This document shows, piece by piece, positions 37,627 through 45,821 of a stretch of 64,000 nt of DNA; the stretch's first letter is position 1; the number at the start of each line of letters is the position of its first letter. The translations under genes and the position numbers were made by a program. The notes below the pieces were generated by a model. That model ran no database searches. It was not told the origin of the DNA and saw only the letters and a list, made by a program, of their open reading frames with translations. The DNA lies in NCBI RefSeq assembly GCF_023273895.1, contig NZ_CP096883.1, positions 2,480,001-2,544,000 on the forward strand. Reading direction: 5' to 3'. This DNA comes from Sphingobacterium sp. PCS056 (GTDB taxonomy: Bacteria; Bacteroidota; Bacteroidia; Sphingobacteriales; Sphingobacteriaceae).

Positions 37627-37763
37627 AATCTGATGTATATAATATTAAAATTGGTTTCTGTTCTTTATGCTCTTAAATGCAATAAAAAAGATTATAGTCG
37701 CATGTCCTCTGCAACGCAATTGGGTTAAATATAGGAAGTTCGCTAATCATTTTATATATTTAA

Positions 37764-37796
37764 TTTGAAATATTAAAAAATAAAATATTATATTTG
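37764..37796 (+). promoter_or_regulatory. Consensus Bacteroidota promoter ahead of the hmgA cluster
   Basis: TTTG at 37764-37767, a 21-bp spacer, then TATATTTG at 37789-37796. This is one of the best consensus fits in the window. Transcription would start near 37802, just ahead of a 31-codon ORF and 205 bases before hmgA. Confidence 0.5.
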
Positions 37797-37816
37797 ATTA
37801 AATAAAAAATCCAATT

Positions 37817-37912
37817 ATGAACACCAGTAGACTCATAAATAAGAGAGTCATTTTAGGAATGAGTGCTTTCTTGAAGGCATTGATCGCTGATGTGGTGTTT
37901 GCTCAATATTAA
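37817..37912 (+). CDS. Short leader ORF or gene remnant upstream of hmgA
   Basis: 31-codon frame beginning MNTSRLINKRV and ending VVFAQY, with the look of a truncated signal peptide (charged start, hydrophobic middle, A-Q end). It is placed about 20 bases after a consensus promoter and 95 bases before hmgA. It is either a leader peptide for the tyrosine operon or the 5' remnant of a lost secreted protein. It is not notably rich in Phe or Tyr. Confidence 0.35.
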   Translation: MNTSRLINKRVILGMSAFLKALIADVVFAQY

Positions 37913-38006
37913 ATAATCTTCCCTCTTCGTTATTTATTTGTGCTAGAGTTACTTGTCTAACCCTTGCCGCAGCATATATCATTTCACTTTTTTAATTTAG
38001 TTACTT

Positions 38007-39167
38007 ATGCCACTTTATCATCAATTGGGAAAAGTTCCTCCTAAAAGACATACCGTATTTCGGAAGCCTAATGGTGCACTCTACTCCGAAGAATTGGTTT
38101 CTACACATGGTTTTTCGAGTACTTATTCATTAGTTTATCACTGCCATCCGCCAACACTGGTCAAACAGATTGGAGAAGCCTATGATGTTTCCCCAAAAAT
38201 AGCGCGTAGCAAGCATCTCAAGCACACGAGCTTAAAAGGTTTTGCGGTACAAAAAAAAGACGATTACTTAGAAAGTCGTATTCCCGTTCTGGTCAATGAT
38301 GATCTCCATATTTCACTCGCTGCACCTCAGACATCAATGACCAATTATTTTTATAAGAATAGTCAAGCTGACGAGATCATCTTTATTCATGAAGGCTCAG
38401 GTATCATCAAAACAGGATATGGGCAAATTCCTTTTGCTTATGGCGACTATATTGTTATTCCTAGAGGAGTGATTTATCAGATTCATTTTGATCATCCTGA
38501 CAATCGCTTGTTTATAATCGAATCATTTTCCCCAATTCGTACTCCCAAACGTTATCGTAATGAATTTGGGCAATTGATGGAGCACGCTCCTTTTTATGAA
38601 AGGGATATCAGAAGGCCTGCTGCATTAGAAACTATTGATGAAATCGGAGAATTTGAAGTTAAAATTAAAAAACAAGGATTGATCTATCCCTATATTTATG
38701 GTAGTCATCCTTTTGATTTCATTGGTTGGGATGGTTATCATTATCCATGGGCATTCTCTATTCACGATTTTATGCCTATCACAGGAAAACTGCATCAACC
38801 ACCACCTGTACACCAAACTTTTGAGACCGATACTTTTGTTGTGTGTAGCTTTTGTCCTCGTCTGTATGATTATCATCCAGAGTCCATTCCCGCCCCTTAC
38901 AGCCATAGTAATGTAGATTCTGATGAAGTCTTATATTATGTTGATGGCGATTTTATGAGCCGCAAAAGTGTAGAACGTGGGCAGATAACGTTACATCCTG
39001 GTGGCATTCCCCACGGCCCACATCCAGGTACCGTGGAGAAAAGTATCGGACAGAAGCAGACCGATGAATTGGCGGTTATGATTGACCCATTTAGACCATT
39101 AATGTTGACAGAAGAAGCACTAGCCATTGAAGATCCAGATTATTACAAATCGTGGTTGAGTGAATAA
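38007..39167 (+). CDS. hmgA: Homogentisate 1,2-dioxygenase
   Basis: 386-residue cupin-type iron dioxygenase that opens the ring of homogentisate to maleylacetoacetate. The iron site aligns with human HGD by spacing: His300 in PYSHSNVDSDEV and His336 in GGIPHGPHPG are 36 residues apart, like His335/His371. The Glu341 position falls on Asp306 with Glu307 beside it (cupin-like DE), so Glu307 or Asp306 is the third ligand. Somewhat shorter than proteobacterial enzymes (about 430), as in other Bacteroidota. First gene of the hmgA-hpd-dehydrogenase unit, 29 bases ahead of hpd. The upstream promoter is at 37764-37796. Confidence 0.9.
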   Translation: MPLYHQLGKVPPKRHTVFRKPNGALYSEELVSTHGFSSTYSLVYHCHPPTLVKQIGEAYDVSPKIARSKHLKHTSLKGFAVQKKDDYLESRIPVLVNDDLHISLAAPQTSMTNYFYKNSQADEIIFIHEGSGIIKTGYGQIPFAYGDYIVIPRGVIYQIHFDHPDNRLFIIESFSPIRTPKRYRNEFGQLMEHAPFYERDIRRPAALETIDEIGEFEVKIKKQGLIYPYIYGSHPFDFIGWDGYHYPWAFSIHDFMPITGKLHQPPPVHQTFETDTFVVCSFCPRLYDYHPESIPAPYSHSNVDSDEVLYYVDGDFMSRKSVERGQITLHPGGIPHGPHPGTVEKSIGQKQTDELAVMIDPFRPLMLTEEALAIEDPDYYKSWLSE

Positions 39168-39196
39168 TATTAAATATACTCTTAAAATATAAGATA

Positions 39197-40324
39197 ATGA
39201 AACAGACTTTTGCTGAGAAAATAGCTTTAGCGCAAGATTTTCTGCCCATCAATGGCACAGATTATATTGAATTTTATGTGGGCAATGCCAAGCAAGCAGC
39301 TCACTTTTATAAAACAGCTTTTGGATTTCAGTCCGAAGCTTATGCTGGACCAGAAACAGGAATCCGAGATCGAGCTTCCTATGTATTGAGACAAGGTAAG
39401 ATCCGGTTGGTATTGACTACTGCTCTACGATCGGATCATCCGATATCAGAACATGTGAAACAGCATGGTGATGGAGTCAAGATTCTTGCCCTTTGGGTAG
39501 ATGATGCGACTAAAGCTTTTGAAGAAACCACTAAAAGAGGAGCTCGTGTGTATCAAGAACCGAAGGTACTCACTGATGAATATGGTGAAGCAGTTACTTC
39601 GGGGATATATACCTATGGCGAAACAGTACACCTCTTTGTCGAACGTAAGCATTATAATGGTGTGTTCTTGCCCGGATATCAAGCATGGAGCAGTGACTAT
39701 CAACCCGATGAAGTTGGGTTATTATATATTGATCATTGTGTTGGTAATGTGGGTTGGAACAAAATGAATGAAACAGTAGATTGGTACCAGCGCGTCATGG
39801 GATTTGTTAATGTGCTTTCTTTTGATGATAAGCAGATCAATACGGAGTATTCGGCATTAATGAGTAAGGTGATGAGCAATGGGAATGGTTATGTTAAATT
39901 TCCAATCAATGAACCAGCAGAGGGGCAGAAGAAATCCCAGATCGAAGAGTACCTCGAATTTTATGAAGGAGAGGGTGTACAGCATGCTGCTTTGGCAACA
40001 CATGATATTGTAAAGACAATCAAAGCCTTGAAAGCTCGCGGTGTAGAGTTTTTAGGTGCGCCGCCAGAAGCCTATTACGATATGTTGCCCGAACGAGTAG
40101 GTCAGATTGATGAAGAAATAAAAATTATTCAAGATCTCGGTATTTTAGTTGATCGTGACGATGAAGGTTACCTTTTACAGATCTTCACAAAACCAGTAGA
40201 AGATCGTCCCACGTTATTCTTTGAAATTATACAACGCAAAGGAGCTCAAAGTTTTGGTGCAGGTAATTTTAAAGCTTTATTTGAAGCTATCGAACGGGAA
40301 CAGGAGAAAAGAGGGAATTTATAA
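39197..40324 (+). CDS. hpd: 4-hydroxyphenylpyruvate dioxygenase
   Basis: 375-residue non-haem iron dioxygenase converting 4-hydroxyphenylpyruvate to homogentisate, the substrate of the gene just upstream. There are two VOC repeats: the N-terminal half begins YIEFYVGNAKQAAHFY, and the C-terminal half carries the three iron ligands His180 (YIDHCVGN), His263 (GVQHAALAT) and Glu343 (LFFEIIQRKG). The length and the final FGAGNFKALFEAIE are typical of the family. Co-directional with hmgA (29-base gap) and followed by an amino acid dehydrogenase after 47 bases, so probably one operon. Confidence 0.96.
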   Translation: MKQTFAEKIALAQDFLPINGTDYIEFYVGNAKQAAHFYKTAFGFQSEAYAGPETGIRDRASYVLRQGKIRLVLTTALRSDHPISEHVKQHGDGVKILALWVDDATKAFEETTKRGARVYQEPKVLTDEYGEAVTSGIYTYGETVHLFVERKHYNGVFLPGYQAWSSDYQPDEVGLLYIDHCVGNVGWNKMNETVDWYQRVMGFVNVLSFDDKQINTEYSALMSKVMSNGNGYVKFPINEPAEGQKKSQIEEYLEFYEGEGVQHAALATHDIVKTIKALKARGVEFLGAPPEAYYDMLPERVGQIDEEIKIIQDLGILVDRDDEGYLLQIFTKPVEDRPTLFFEIIQRKGAQSFGAGNFKALFEAIEREQEKRGNL

Positions 40325-40371
40325 TCAGTATACCAATAGCTTGTATAAGTTAAAAATAGAATGTAGATACT

Positions 40372-41607
40372 ATGGAAAATATGAAAGAGCTTCTGCAAGC
40401 TTTTGAACAAAAAAGACCTGAGATCATTTTTGAATGGAAAGATACAGAAACTGAGGCAGAAGGATGGGTTGTTATTAATTCGTTGCGTGGTGGAGCAGCT
40501 GGAGGAGGTACAAGGATGCGGTTGGGATTGGATAAGAACGAAGTAGAATCATTAGCCAAGACCATGGAGGTGAAGTTTACCGTTTCGGGACCTCCTATAG
40601 GAGGAGCCAAATCAGGAATTAATTTTGATCCATCTGATCCGAGAAAAATAGGTGTATTGGATAGGTGGTTTAAAGTTGTCACTCCTTTGCTTAAAAATTA
40701 CTACGGTACAGGCGGTGATCTCAATGTCGATGAAATTCACGACGTCATTCCGTTAACAGAACAATATGGTCTCTGGCACCCTCAAGAAGGTGTGTTGAAT
40801 GGTCATTTCAAGGTGCGTGAAAATGAACGCATCCATCAGATCGGTCAACTTAGGTATGGCGTTTCTAAAGTTTTAGAAGACCCAGCATATAGTCCTGATA
40901 TGAAAAGAAAATATAAGATAGCGGATATGATTACAGGCTATGGCGTGGCAGAAGCTGTTAAACATTTTTACAGATGCTATGAGAGTAATTGTGCGGGTAA
41001 GAGTGCAATCATTCAAGGTTGGGGAAATGTTGCAGCAGCAGCAGCATTTTATCTCAGTAAGATAGGGGTAAAGATTGTCGGAATTATTGACCGTGCTGGC
41101 GGATTGATTAATCCTCTAGGTTTTACCGAAGCAGAAATCACGACCTTGTTTCTCAATCGTAAAGGAAACGAATTGTATAGCCCTGAATTACTTTCTTTTG
41201 AAGAAGTGAACCAGCAGATCTGGCATATGGGCGCAGCTATTTTTATTCCTGCTGCCGCTTCACGGCTGGTTTCTAAAGAGCAGGTCAGTGAATTGGTCGC
41301 GCATGGACTTGAACTGATTGCTTCAGGAGCCAATGTTCCTTTTTCAGATCGTGAAATTTTTTATGGACCCGTGATGGAATATGCCGATACGCAGGTATCC
41401 GTCATTCCCGATTTTATAGCAAATTGTGGTATGGCACGTGTTTTTGCATATCTGATGCAGCCCAATGTAGAGATCAGTGATGATGCATTATTCTCAGATG
41501 TATCGCGTATTATCGGACAAGCGATCGATCAAATAAGAGCAGTATCCGATTCCAAAACACATCTATCATCCAAAGCATATGAAATTGCCCTAAAGCAATT
41601 GATTTGA
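40372..41607 (+). CDS. Glu/Leu/Phe/Val dehydrogenase family protein
   Basis: 411-residue NAD(P)-dependent amino acid dehydrogenase. The N-terminal substrate domain has GGAAGGGTRMRLG, then KFTVSGPPIGGAKSGI with its conserved lysines, and GTGGDLNVDE. The C-terminal Rossmann domain begins IIQGWGNVAAAAAFYLS. It oxidatively deaminates an amino acid to the 2-oxo acid. As the last gene of the hmgA-hpd unit it could make phenylpyruvate or 4-hydroxyphenylpyruvate in place of an aminotransferase; this specificity is inferred from context only. An intrinsic terminator lies 30 bases after the stop. Confidence 0.88.
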   Translation: MENMKELLQAFEQKRPEIIFEWKDTETEAEGWVVINSLRGGAAGGGTRMRLGLDKNEVESLAKTMEVKFTVSGPPIGGAKSGINFDPSDPRKIGVLDRWFKVVTPLLKNYYGTGGDLNVDEIHDVIPLTEQYGLWHPQEGVLNGHFKVRENERIHQIGQLRYGVSKVLEDPAYSPDMKRKYKIADMITGYGVAEAVKHFYRCYESNCAGKSAIIQGWGNVAAAAAFYLSKIGVKIVGIIDRAGGLINPLGFTEAEITTLFLNRKGNELYSPELLSFEEVNQQIWHMGAAIFIPAAASRLVSKEQVSELVAHGLELIASGANVPFSDREIFYGPVMEYADTQVSVIPDFIANCGMARVFAYLMQPNVEISDDALFSDVSRIIGQAIDQIRAVSDSKTHLSSKAYEIALKQLI

Positions 41608-41637
41608 TTAGTTCTCCCATGCAAAGATGGATATATG

Positions 41638-41675
41638 AAAAAGCATTTGTGAGAAAAACCACAAATGCTTTTTTT
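41638..41675 (+). terminator. Terminator of the tyrosine-catabolism operon
   Basis: 14-bp stem (41638-41651 with 41660-41673), 8-base loop and a T7 run (41669-41675): a strong intrinsic terminator. Confidence 0.8.
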
Positions 41676-41709
41676 ATAATAATTGATGCTATATCTTATT
41701 CTTCTCTAG

Positions 41710-42360
41710 TTAGGTCATCTTTTTTTTAGCGGTTTGGCCGTCCTTCAGTTCTTCAGCTTTTAGCTCATCCAATACTTTTTTCAATTGGTTGACATATGGG
41801 CCATAAAAATACCGTGTCCACGCCAGTATAGATAAGATAAAACTTAAACTGACCACCAGCGTAAGAATAATAAGTGTTACTTTGAATTGAGGAGAGATGG
41901 ACGAAAAATCTTTTCCTTTTTCCAATAAAGTACTGTATACATATAAAGCTATAGCAATCAGCGCTGTAGGGAGTAGAAGAAAACCAAAAGCGTGATAGCG
42001 CTCTATATTTAATTTAAAATCGTAATATATTTCGGTCAAGCTATCTTTTGTATCAGCAGTGTAATGGTTAATCCTATTATAAAATAATCGGAATAAGTTC
42101 AAATAATATGCTGAAATAACAACTAATAAGGCATAAGAAGCATAATAGATAACATGCAATGAAGGATGGAGATGAAACAGTGGTGGGAAAAATCCCAAAA
42201 ATAGGATTGCTACAATCTGTATATACCATTCCTTCTTCATATTTTGCTTGAGTTTATCTAAAGGATGTTTAGCTTGTCTCAATTGTTTTATTTGTGCTGG
42301 AATATGGACATCGTCCGTGTTTTCAGTATTCCACGCCGATTTTAATTTATCAAGATTCAT
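41710..42360 (-). CDS. Membrane protein co-transcribed with ECF sigma factor
   Basis: 216 residues with an N-terminal cytoplasmic part of about 45 residues and four predicted membrane helices (about 48-66, 70-90, 122-145 and 160-182). The tail is charged and lysine-rich. It has no recognisable zinc-anti-sigma or FecR domain. Its start overlaps the end of the sigma factor gene by 11 bases, the usual arrangement for an anti-sigma partner, so it may hold that sigma factor at the membrane. That function is inferred from position only. Confidence 0.75.
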   Translation of the reverse strand: MNLDKLKSAWNTENTDDVHIPAQIKQLRQAKHPLDKLKQNMKKEWYIQIVAILFLGFFPPLFHLHPSLHVIYYASYALLVVISAYYLNLFRLFYNRINHYTADTKDSLTEIYYDFKLNIERYHAFGFLLLPTALIAIALYVYSTLLEKGKDFSSISPQFKVTLIILTLVVSLSFILSILAWTRYFYGPYVNQLKKVLDELKAEELKDGQTAKKKMT

Positions 42361-42862
42361 AACCTGTTTTTTTTATGATTTGTTGTAATTTTTCTTTAGT
42401 TCTATTGAGTTTTACGCGTACATTTCCTTCACTTATTCCTAGCTGAAATCCCGTTTCACGATGCGAAAGTCCTTCCATAAAGTAAAATATCAAAGCCTTT
42501 TCTACGGGATTTAACTGCTGTACAGCCTGATAGAATACCTCGAGTTGTCGATCCTTTTCTGGGTTGTAGGCTTCATTTTCTGGTTCTTTAGCACTTGCAT
42601 AATCATAAATATCACTTCTGCGCTTTTCCTTTTTAAAGTAAGAAATAGCTGTATTAATCGCTACTCGATACATCCAAGAAGAAAAAGCACTATCTCCTTT
42701 AAAGTTTTGGTAAGATTTCCATAATTGAATTATGATTTCCTGCTGTAAGTCTTCTCGGTCTTCTGGGCTGTCCATATAGAGACGAGCTACCTTATGTAGG
42801 ATACCTTTGTGAACCTCCATCAGATTCAGAAATGTTTTTTCACTTGAATAATCTACTAACAT
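42350..42862 (-). CDS. ECF-type RNA polymerase sigma factor
   Basis: 170 residues with sigma-70 region 2 (about 10-80: LYMDSPEDREDLQQEIIIQLW, then AFSSWMYRVAINTAI) and region 4 (about 112-162: LNPVEKALIFYFMEGLSHRE, then the helix-turn-helix GISEGNVRVKLNRTK). It directs RNA polymerase to a special promoter set. Translationally coupled to the downstream membrane protein, its likely regulator. No iron-uptake receptor is adjacent, so this is not a FecI-type system. Confidence 0.93.
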   Translation of the reverse strand: MLVDYSSEKTFLNLMEVHKGILHKVARLYMDSPEDREDLQQEIIIQLWKSYQNFKGDSAFSSWMYRVAINTAISYFKKEKRRSDIYDYASAKEPENEAYNPEKDRQLEVFYQAVQQLNPVEKALIFYFMEGLSHRETGFQLGISEGNVRVKLNRTKEKLQQIIKKTGYES

Positions 42863-43024
42863 CTTATATTATTGCAAAAATTTTAGTGGTCTGGACAGCA
42901 TTTTCAACGTTTAATGCTTAAAAATACATTCCTTTTTTGTTGTTTTAATTAGTAAGTACAAGTGGAACTCCTTTCGTTACACTTTTTTTAAAAAAAACAA
43001 ACATTGCGGACCGAGGTGTAGATC

Positions 43025-43041
43025 CTATCTATTTTAGATAG
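43025..43041 (-). terminator. Small hairpin after the DUF202 gene
   Basis: CTATCTA (43025-43031) pairs with TAGATAG (43035-43041) around a three-base loop, 12 bases downstream of the DUF202 stop on the minus strand. Weak. Confidence 0.35.
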
Positions 43042-43052
43042 ATAAAACTTTT

Positions 43053-43430
43053 TTAAATACTATCTATGAGGTACCATATCAATAATGCGCTGACGAATAT
43101 AAGCCCAAAAGTAGACAGCATGATAAGCGGATTGGAGCTTCCATACGTATCTGCATCGATCTCTTTTTCTATTTTTTTATAATTGAGGTAAGCAAACAGT
43201 GCTGTCATAGCTCCAAGTGCAACCAGTGTGACACCAATTGCGCCAGAATACCCCTTTTGTAGAATATGTTGGTTGTTATGTAGTATTAAGCTCACTTGTT
43301 TTACAAATAATGAAAATTTTACGACCACAAACCCAAATCCCATGATTCCGATACTCGTGCGTATCCATGCTAAGAATGTACGTTCATTGGCCAAATGGTC
43401 ACTTGTTTTTTTCTGAGGTTGATTATCCAT
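43053..43430 (-). CDS. DUF202 (YidH-family) membrane protein
   Basis: 125 residues from the ATG at 43430; an earlier in-frame codon at 43460 is less likely because the cytoplasmic DUF202 N-terminus starts near MDNQPQKKTSDHLANERT. The signature ANERTFLAWIRTSIGIMGFG begins the first helix, with two further helices (about 65-83 and 100-120). Members are small three-helix inner-membrane proteins of unknown function; some yeast VTC and SPX-linked relatives are tied to polyphosphate. No neighbour suggests a role here. Confidence 0.85.
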   Translation of the reverse strand: MDNQPQKKTSDHLANERTFLAWIRTSIGIMGFGFVVVKFSLFVKQVSLILHNNQHILQKGYSGAIGVTLVALGAMTALFAYLNYKKIEKEIDADTYGSSNPLIMLSTFGLIFVSALLIWYLIDSI

Positions 43431-43610
43431 AATATTTCCGATATACGATATAACAATCAAAAAGCGAGATTGATTTACTTTGTCTGGTCTTGGTAAATGA
43501 ATACATACCTTATTTCGAGGATTTTTAATTTTAAAAATTATGGTAATTATTTATCTAAGTTATGTCGAATAATAAGCTGTATATCTTTATTGATATGTTG
43601 GGCATGTTGT

Positions 43611-43680
43611 CATAATGAAAATGCCTAAAGCTGGGAACTTCAGGCATTTTCTAACCAATTATTAATCTAAATTATGAATA
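43611..43680 (+). repeat. Hairpin-leader element, copy A
   Basis: Hairpin 43618-43650 (13-bp arms with one mismatch, loop CTGGGAA), then a conserved tail (CTAACCAATTATTAAtCTAA) ending at ATG 43674. It matches copies B and C at 49.9 and 50.1 kb at most positions over about 65 bases. The ATG opens a 12-codon frame, MNKSYFKCCAKK, ending at 43712. It lies between two minus-strand genes, so it is not the leader of an annotated gene. It may be a small RNA or an orphan leader. Confidence 0.65.
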
Positions 43681-43767
43681 AAAGTTATTTCAAATGTTGT
43701 GCCAAGAAATAAACTTATCGTTATTTTGTGATATTGCATTAATAAAATTACAAAGCTTATAATAATT

Positions 43768-45300
43768 TTAGTTACTTTCTTTGCTTATTTTCTCTAACTG
43801 ATAGGAGTTATCTCCCAATTTTACCAATTTAATCTTTGTGCCAGCTTCAAGTTCAAGTTCTTCCGCAGCATGTTGTCCCAAACTGAGGACATGAGAACGA
43901 TCTCTTCTGTAAGAAAAAGCACACTCGTATTCATTTTTAATCAGTATTATAATCTTTTTAGTCTTATTTGGAAATAAAGGTTTTAGATCCTTCGTGATTC
44001 TAATTTGATTTTTAGTCACATCTTCTGCTGTAATTTGATTTCCTTTTGAAGGAATAATTGCATAATCCACCTCTGTCACATGTCCTTTTCCTGTCGTTGT
44101 AGGGGTACTAGCACTTGCTGTTTGTGTTCCTAAATCCTCAGGTTGTGAAGGTAAGTTTGTTTTTGTCTGACTATTTGTTTTCTTTACTTCTTTTTGAATG
44201 GTGTTAGGTCGTTCAGTAGATGGTTGGACAGTAGGAGTTGAAAGTTTTGCCTGTTGATTAGCTATATTGACCTCGGACGCAGTTATAGTAGGATTTGTAT
44301 TTTTTGATTTTCCTTTTGATTTTCCTTGCTTTGGCGACAGGTTATTTCGTTCAGTCGGTGCAGGTACGGGCAGCGGTATAGATTTGGCTTGTTGAGTTGT
44401 TGGATTTATAGGTTGGTTGGGCGCAACATGAGGTTTTGCATGATGAGAAGTACTATTCGTTGGAGCAGCTTGAGTACTAGTTGCGCTTGCTGCTGTCGTA
44501 AGAGCAGGATTTGCTTGTAGGGGTTTATTGATGATATTTCTGATGTAGTAATTTTTTATTCTTGATTTTTCCGTATTACGCTCCTCAATTTCAAAATCTT
44601 CTTTGTAAGCCTTAAAAAGATGTGATATTTTCTCATAACCGTAGTTTCTAGCATCAAAATCTGGTTTTCTTTTATTAAATAGGCTACCTATTTCACCTAA
44701 AAACGCCCATCCGCTTTCATCAGCAGTATCATCTACCGTATCTTTTAATAGCTCCAGTGTCTCTTCATCCAAGGCAGAAATTTTATTTCGGTCAATAACG
44801 GGATTGGGAGTTGAACCGGAATTATTATTTTTCTTTTTCACAGCTTTTTTAGAAACTTCTTTTTCTAATATTTCGACATATATAAATTTGTCGCAAGAAG
44901 AAATAAAAGGTTTAGGTGTTTTCCGTTCGCCAATACCGATCACTAATTTACCTGATTCGCGAAGCCTAGTCGCTAAACGGGTGAAATCACTGTCACTGGA
45001 TACAATACAAAATCCATCTACACGATCCGAGTGTAAAATATCCATCGCATCGATAATTAAAGCCGAATCTGTTGAATTTTTACCCTGGGTGTAGCTATAT
45101 TGTTGAATAGGGGTGATCGCATGGGTTAAGAGGCTATCTTTCCAATTTTCTACATAAGGACTGGTCCAGTCACCGTAGATACGCTTGATCGTAGGGATTC
45201 CATATCGTTTTACTTCATTCAATATCTCTTCTATTTTTTTATATGAGATATTATCAGCATCAATCAAGATCGCTATTTTTTTTTCTGTTTCTTCTGGCAT
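43768..45300 (-). CDS. NYN (PIN-like) nuclease-domain protein with OST-HTH/LOTUS domain
   Basis: 510 residues. Residues about 8-145 form a LabA-type NYN domain with the expected acidic residues: ILIDADNIS, NSTDSALIIDAMD and VSSDSDF. About 178-265 resemble OST-HTH/LOTUS (LDEETLELLKDTVDDTADES, then GEIGSLFNKRKPDFDARNYG). A Thr/Pro/Gln/Ser-rich, probably disordered linker (about 270-415) leads to a compact C-terminal region of about 85 residues that I do not recognise (IRITKDLKPLFPNKTKKIII). NYN-LOTUS proteins are RNA-binding or RNA-cleaving; the target is unknown. The gene has its own unit. Confidence 0.85.
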   Translation of the reverse strand: MPEETEKKIAILIDADNISYKKIEEILNEVKRYGIPTIKRIYGDWTSPYVENWKDSLLTHAITPIQQYSYTQGKNSTDSALIIDAMDILHSDRVDGFCIVSSDSDFTRLATRLRESGKLVIGIGERKTPKPFISSCDKFIYVEILEKEVSKKAVKKKNNNSGSTPNPVIDRNKISALDEETLELLKDTVDDTADESGWAFLGEIGSLFNKRKPDFDARNYGYEKISHLFKAYKEDFEIEERNTEKSRIKNYYIRNIINKPLQANPALTTAASATSTQAAPTNSTSHHAKPHVAPNQPINPTTQQAKSIPLPVPAPTERNNLSPKQGKSKGKSKNTNPTITASEVNIANQQAKLSTPTVQPSTERPNTIQKEVKKTNSQTKTNLPSQPEDLGTQTASASTPTTTGKGHVTEVDYAIIPSKGNQITAEDVTKNQIRITKDLKPLFPNKTKKIIILIKNEYECAFSYRRDRSHVLSLGQHAAEELELEAGTKIKLVKLGDNSYQLEKISKESN

Positions 45301-45821
45301 CCCTTGTGTTTTTAATATGCGCTATAAATTGAATTCTCCTGAAATGATAAGTTATTTATTTACCTTAATTTGATTTTAACGCACTAGAACAATCTGAACA
45401 TTCAGATGATATAGTTTGTATTGAATATGTTAAGTTTAACAACTCTACTCTTGTAAACTTAGATAAATTTGATTAGATACGCAATATATTTGAAGTGATC
45501 CATGATCAAGATATTGGTATGATTTATTTTATTCTCAAGAAGAACAGGATTCGTTTTTAGTGTGAATATTGCTGTACTCGACGTTTTTTTCTATACATTG
45601 TATCTAATTCCGAATGGCTTATCTACTTTTTGTCTACACAAATTGTCTTTGAAATAAATATTAAATATGATTTTCTATTATACAACAGTTGTTTTTCAAA
45701 TAAGTTGCGCCGACCGCTCCCTTGTTATGATCGGATCCTTCATTTAAAAGTGATACTCTAATCCAGATGAGCACTCGCTTTTCTATTAAAAACTTATTAT
45801 TTTTGTTTAAATTATAGTTTT
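45301..45821. other. 521-bp divergent intergenic region
   Basis: AT-rich and without a gene. It ends with a -7 element for lplA. No repeat or strong hairpin was seen. Confidence 0.5.
45798..45805 (+). promoter_or_regulatory. -7 element of lplA
   Basis: TATTTTTG fits TAnnTTTG and lies 16 bases before the start codon. The -33 box is not clear. Confidence 0.35.

Noticed and set aside
38811..38825. HQTFE as the iron-binding motif of homogentisate dioxygenase
   Set aside because: Its spacing to His336 is 67 residues; the HSNVDSDE motif at 300-307 gives the 36-residue spacing of the characterised enzyme.
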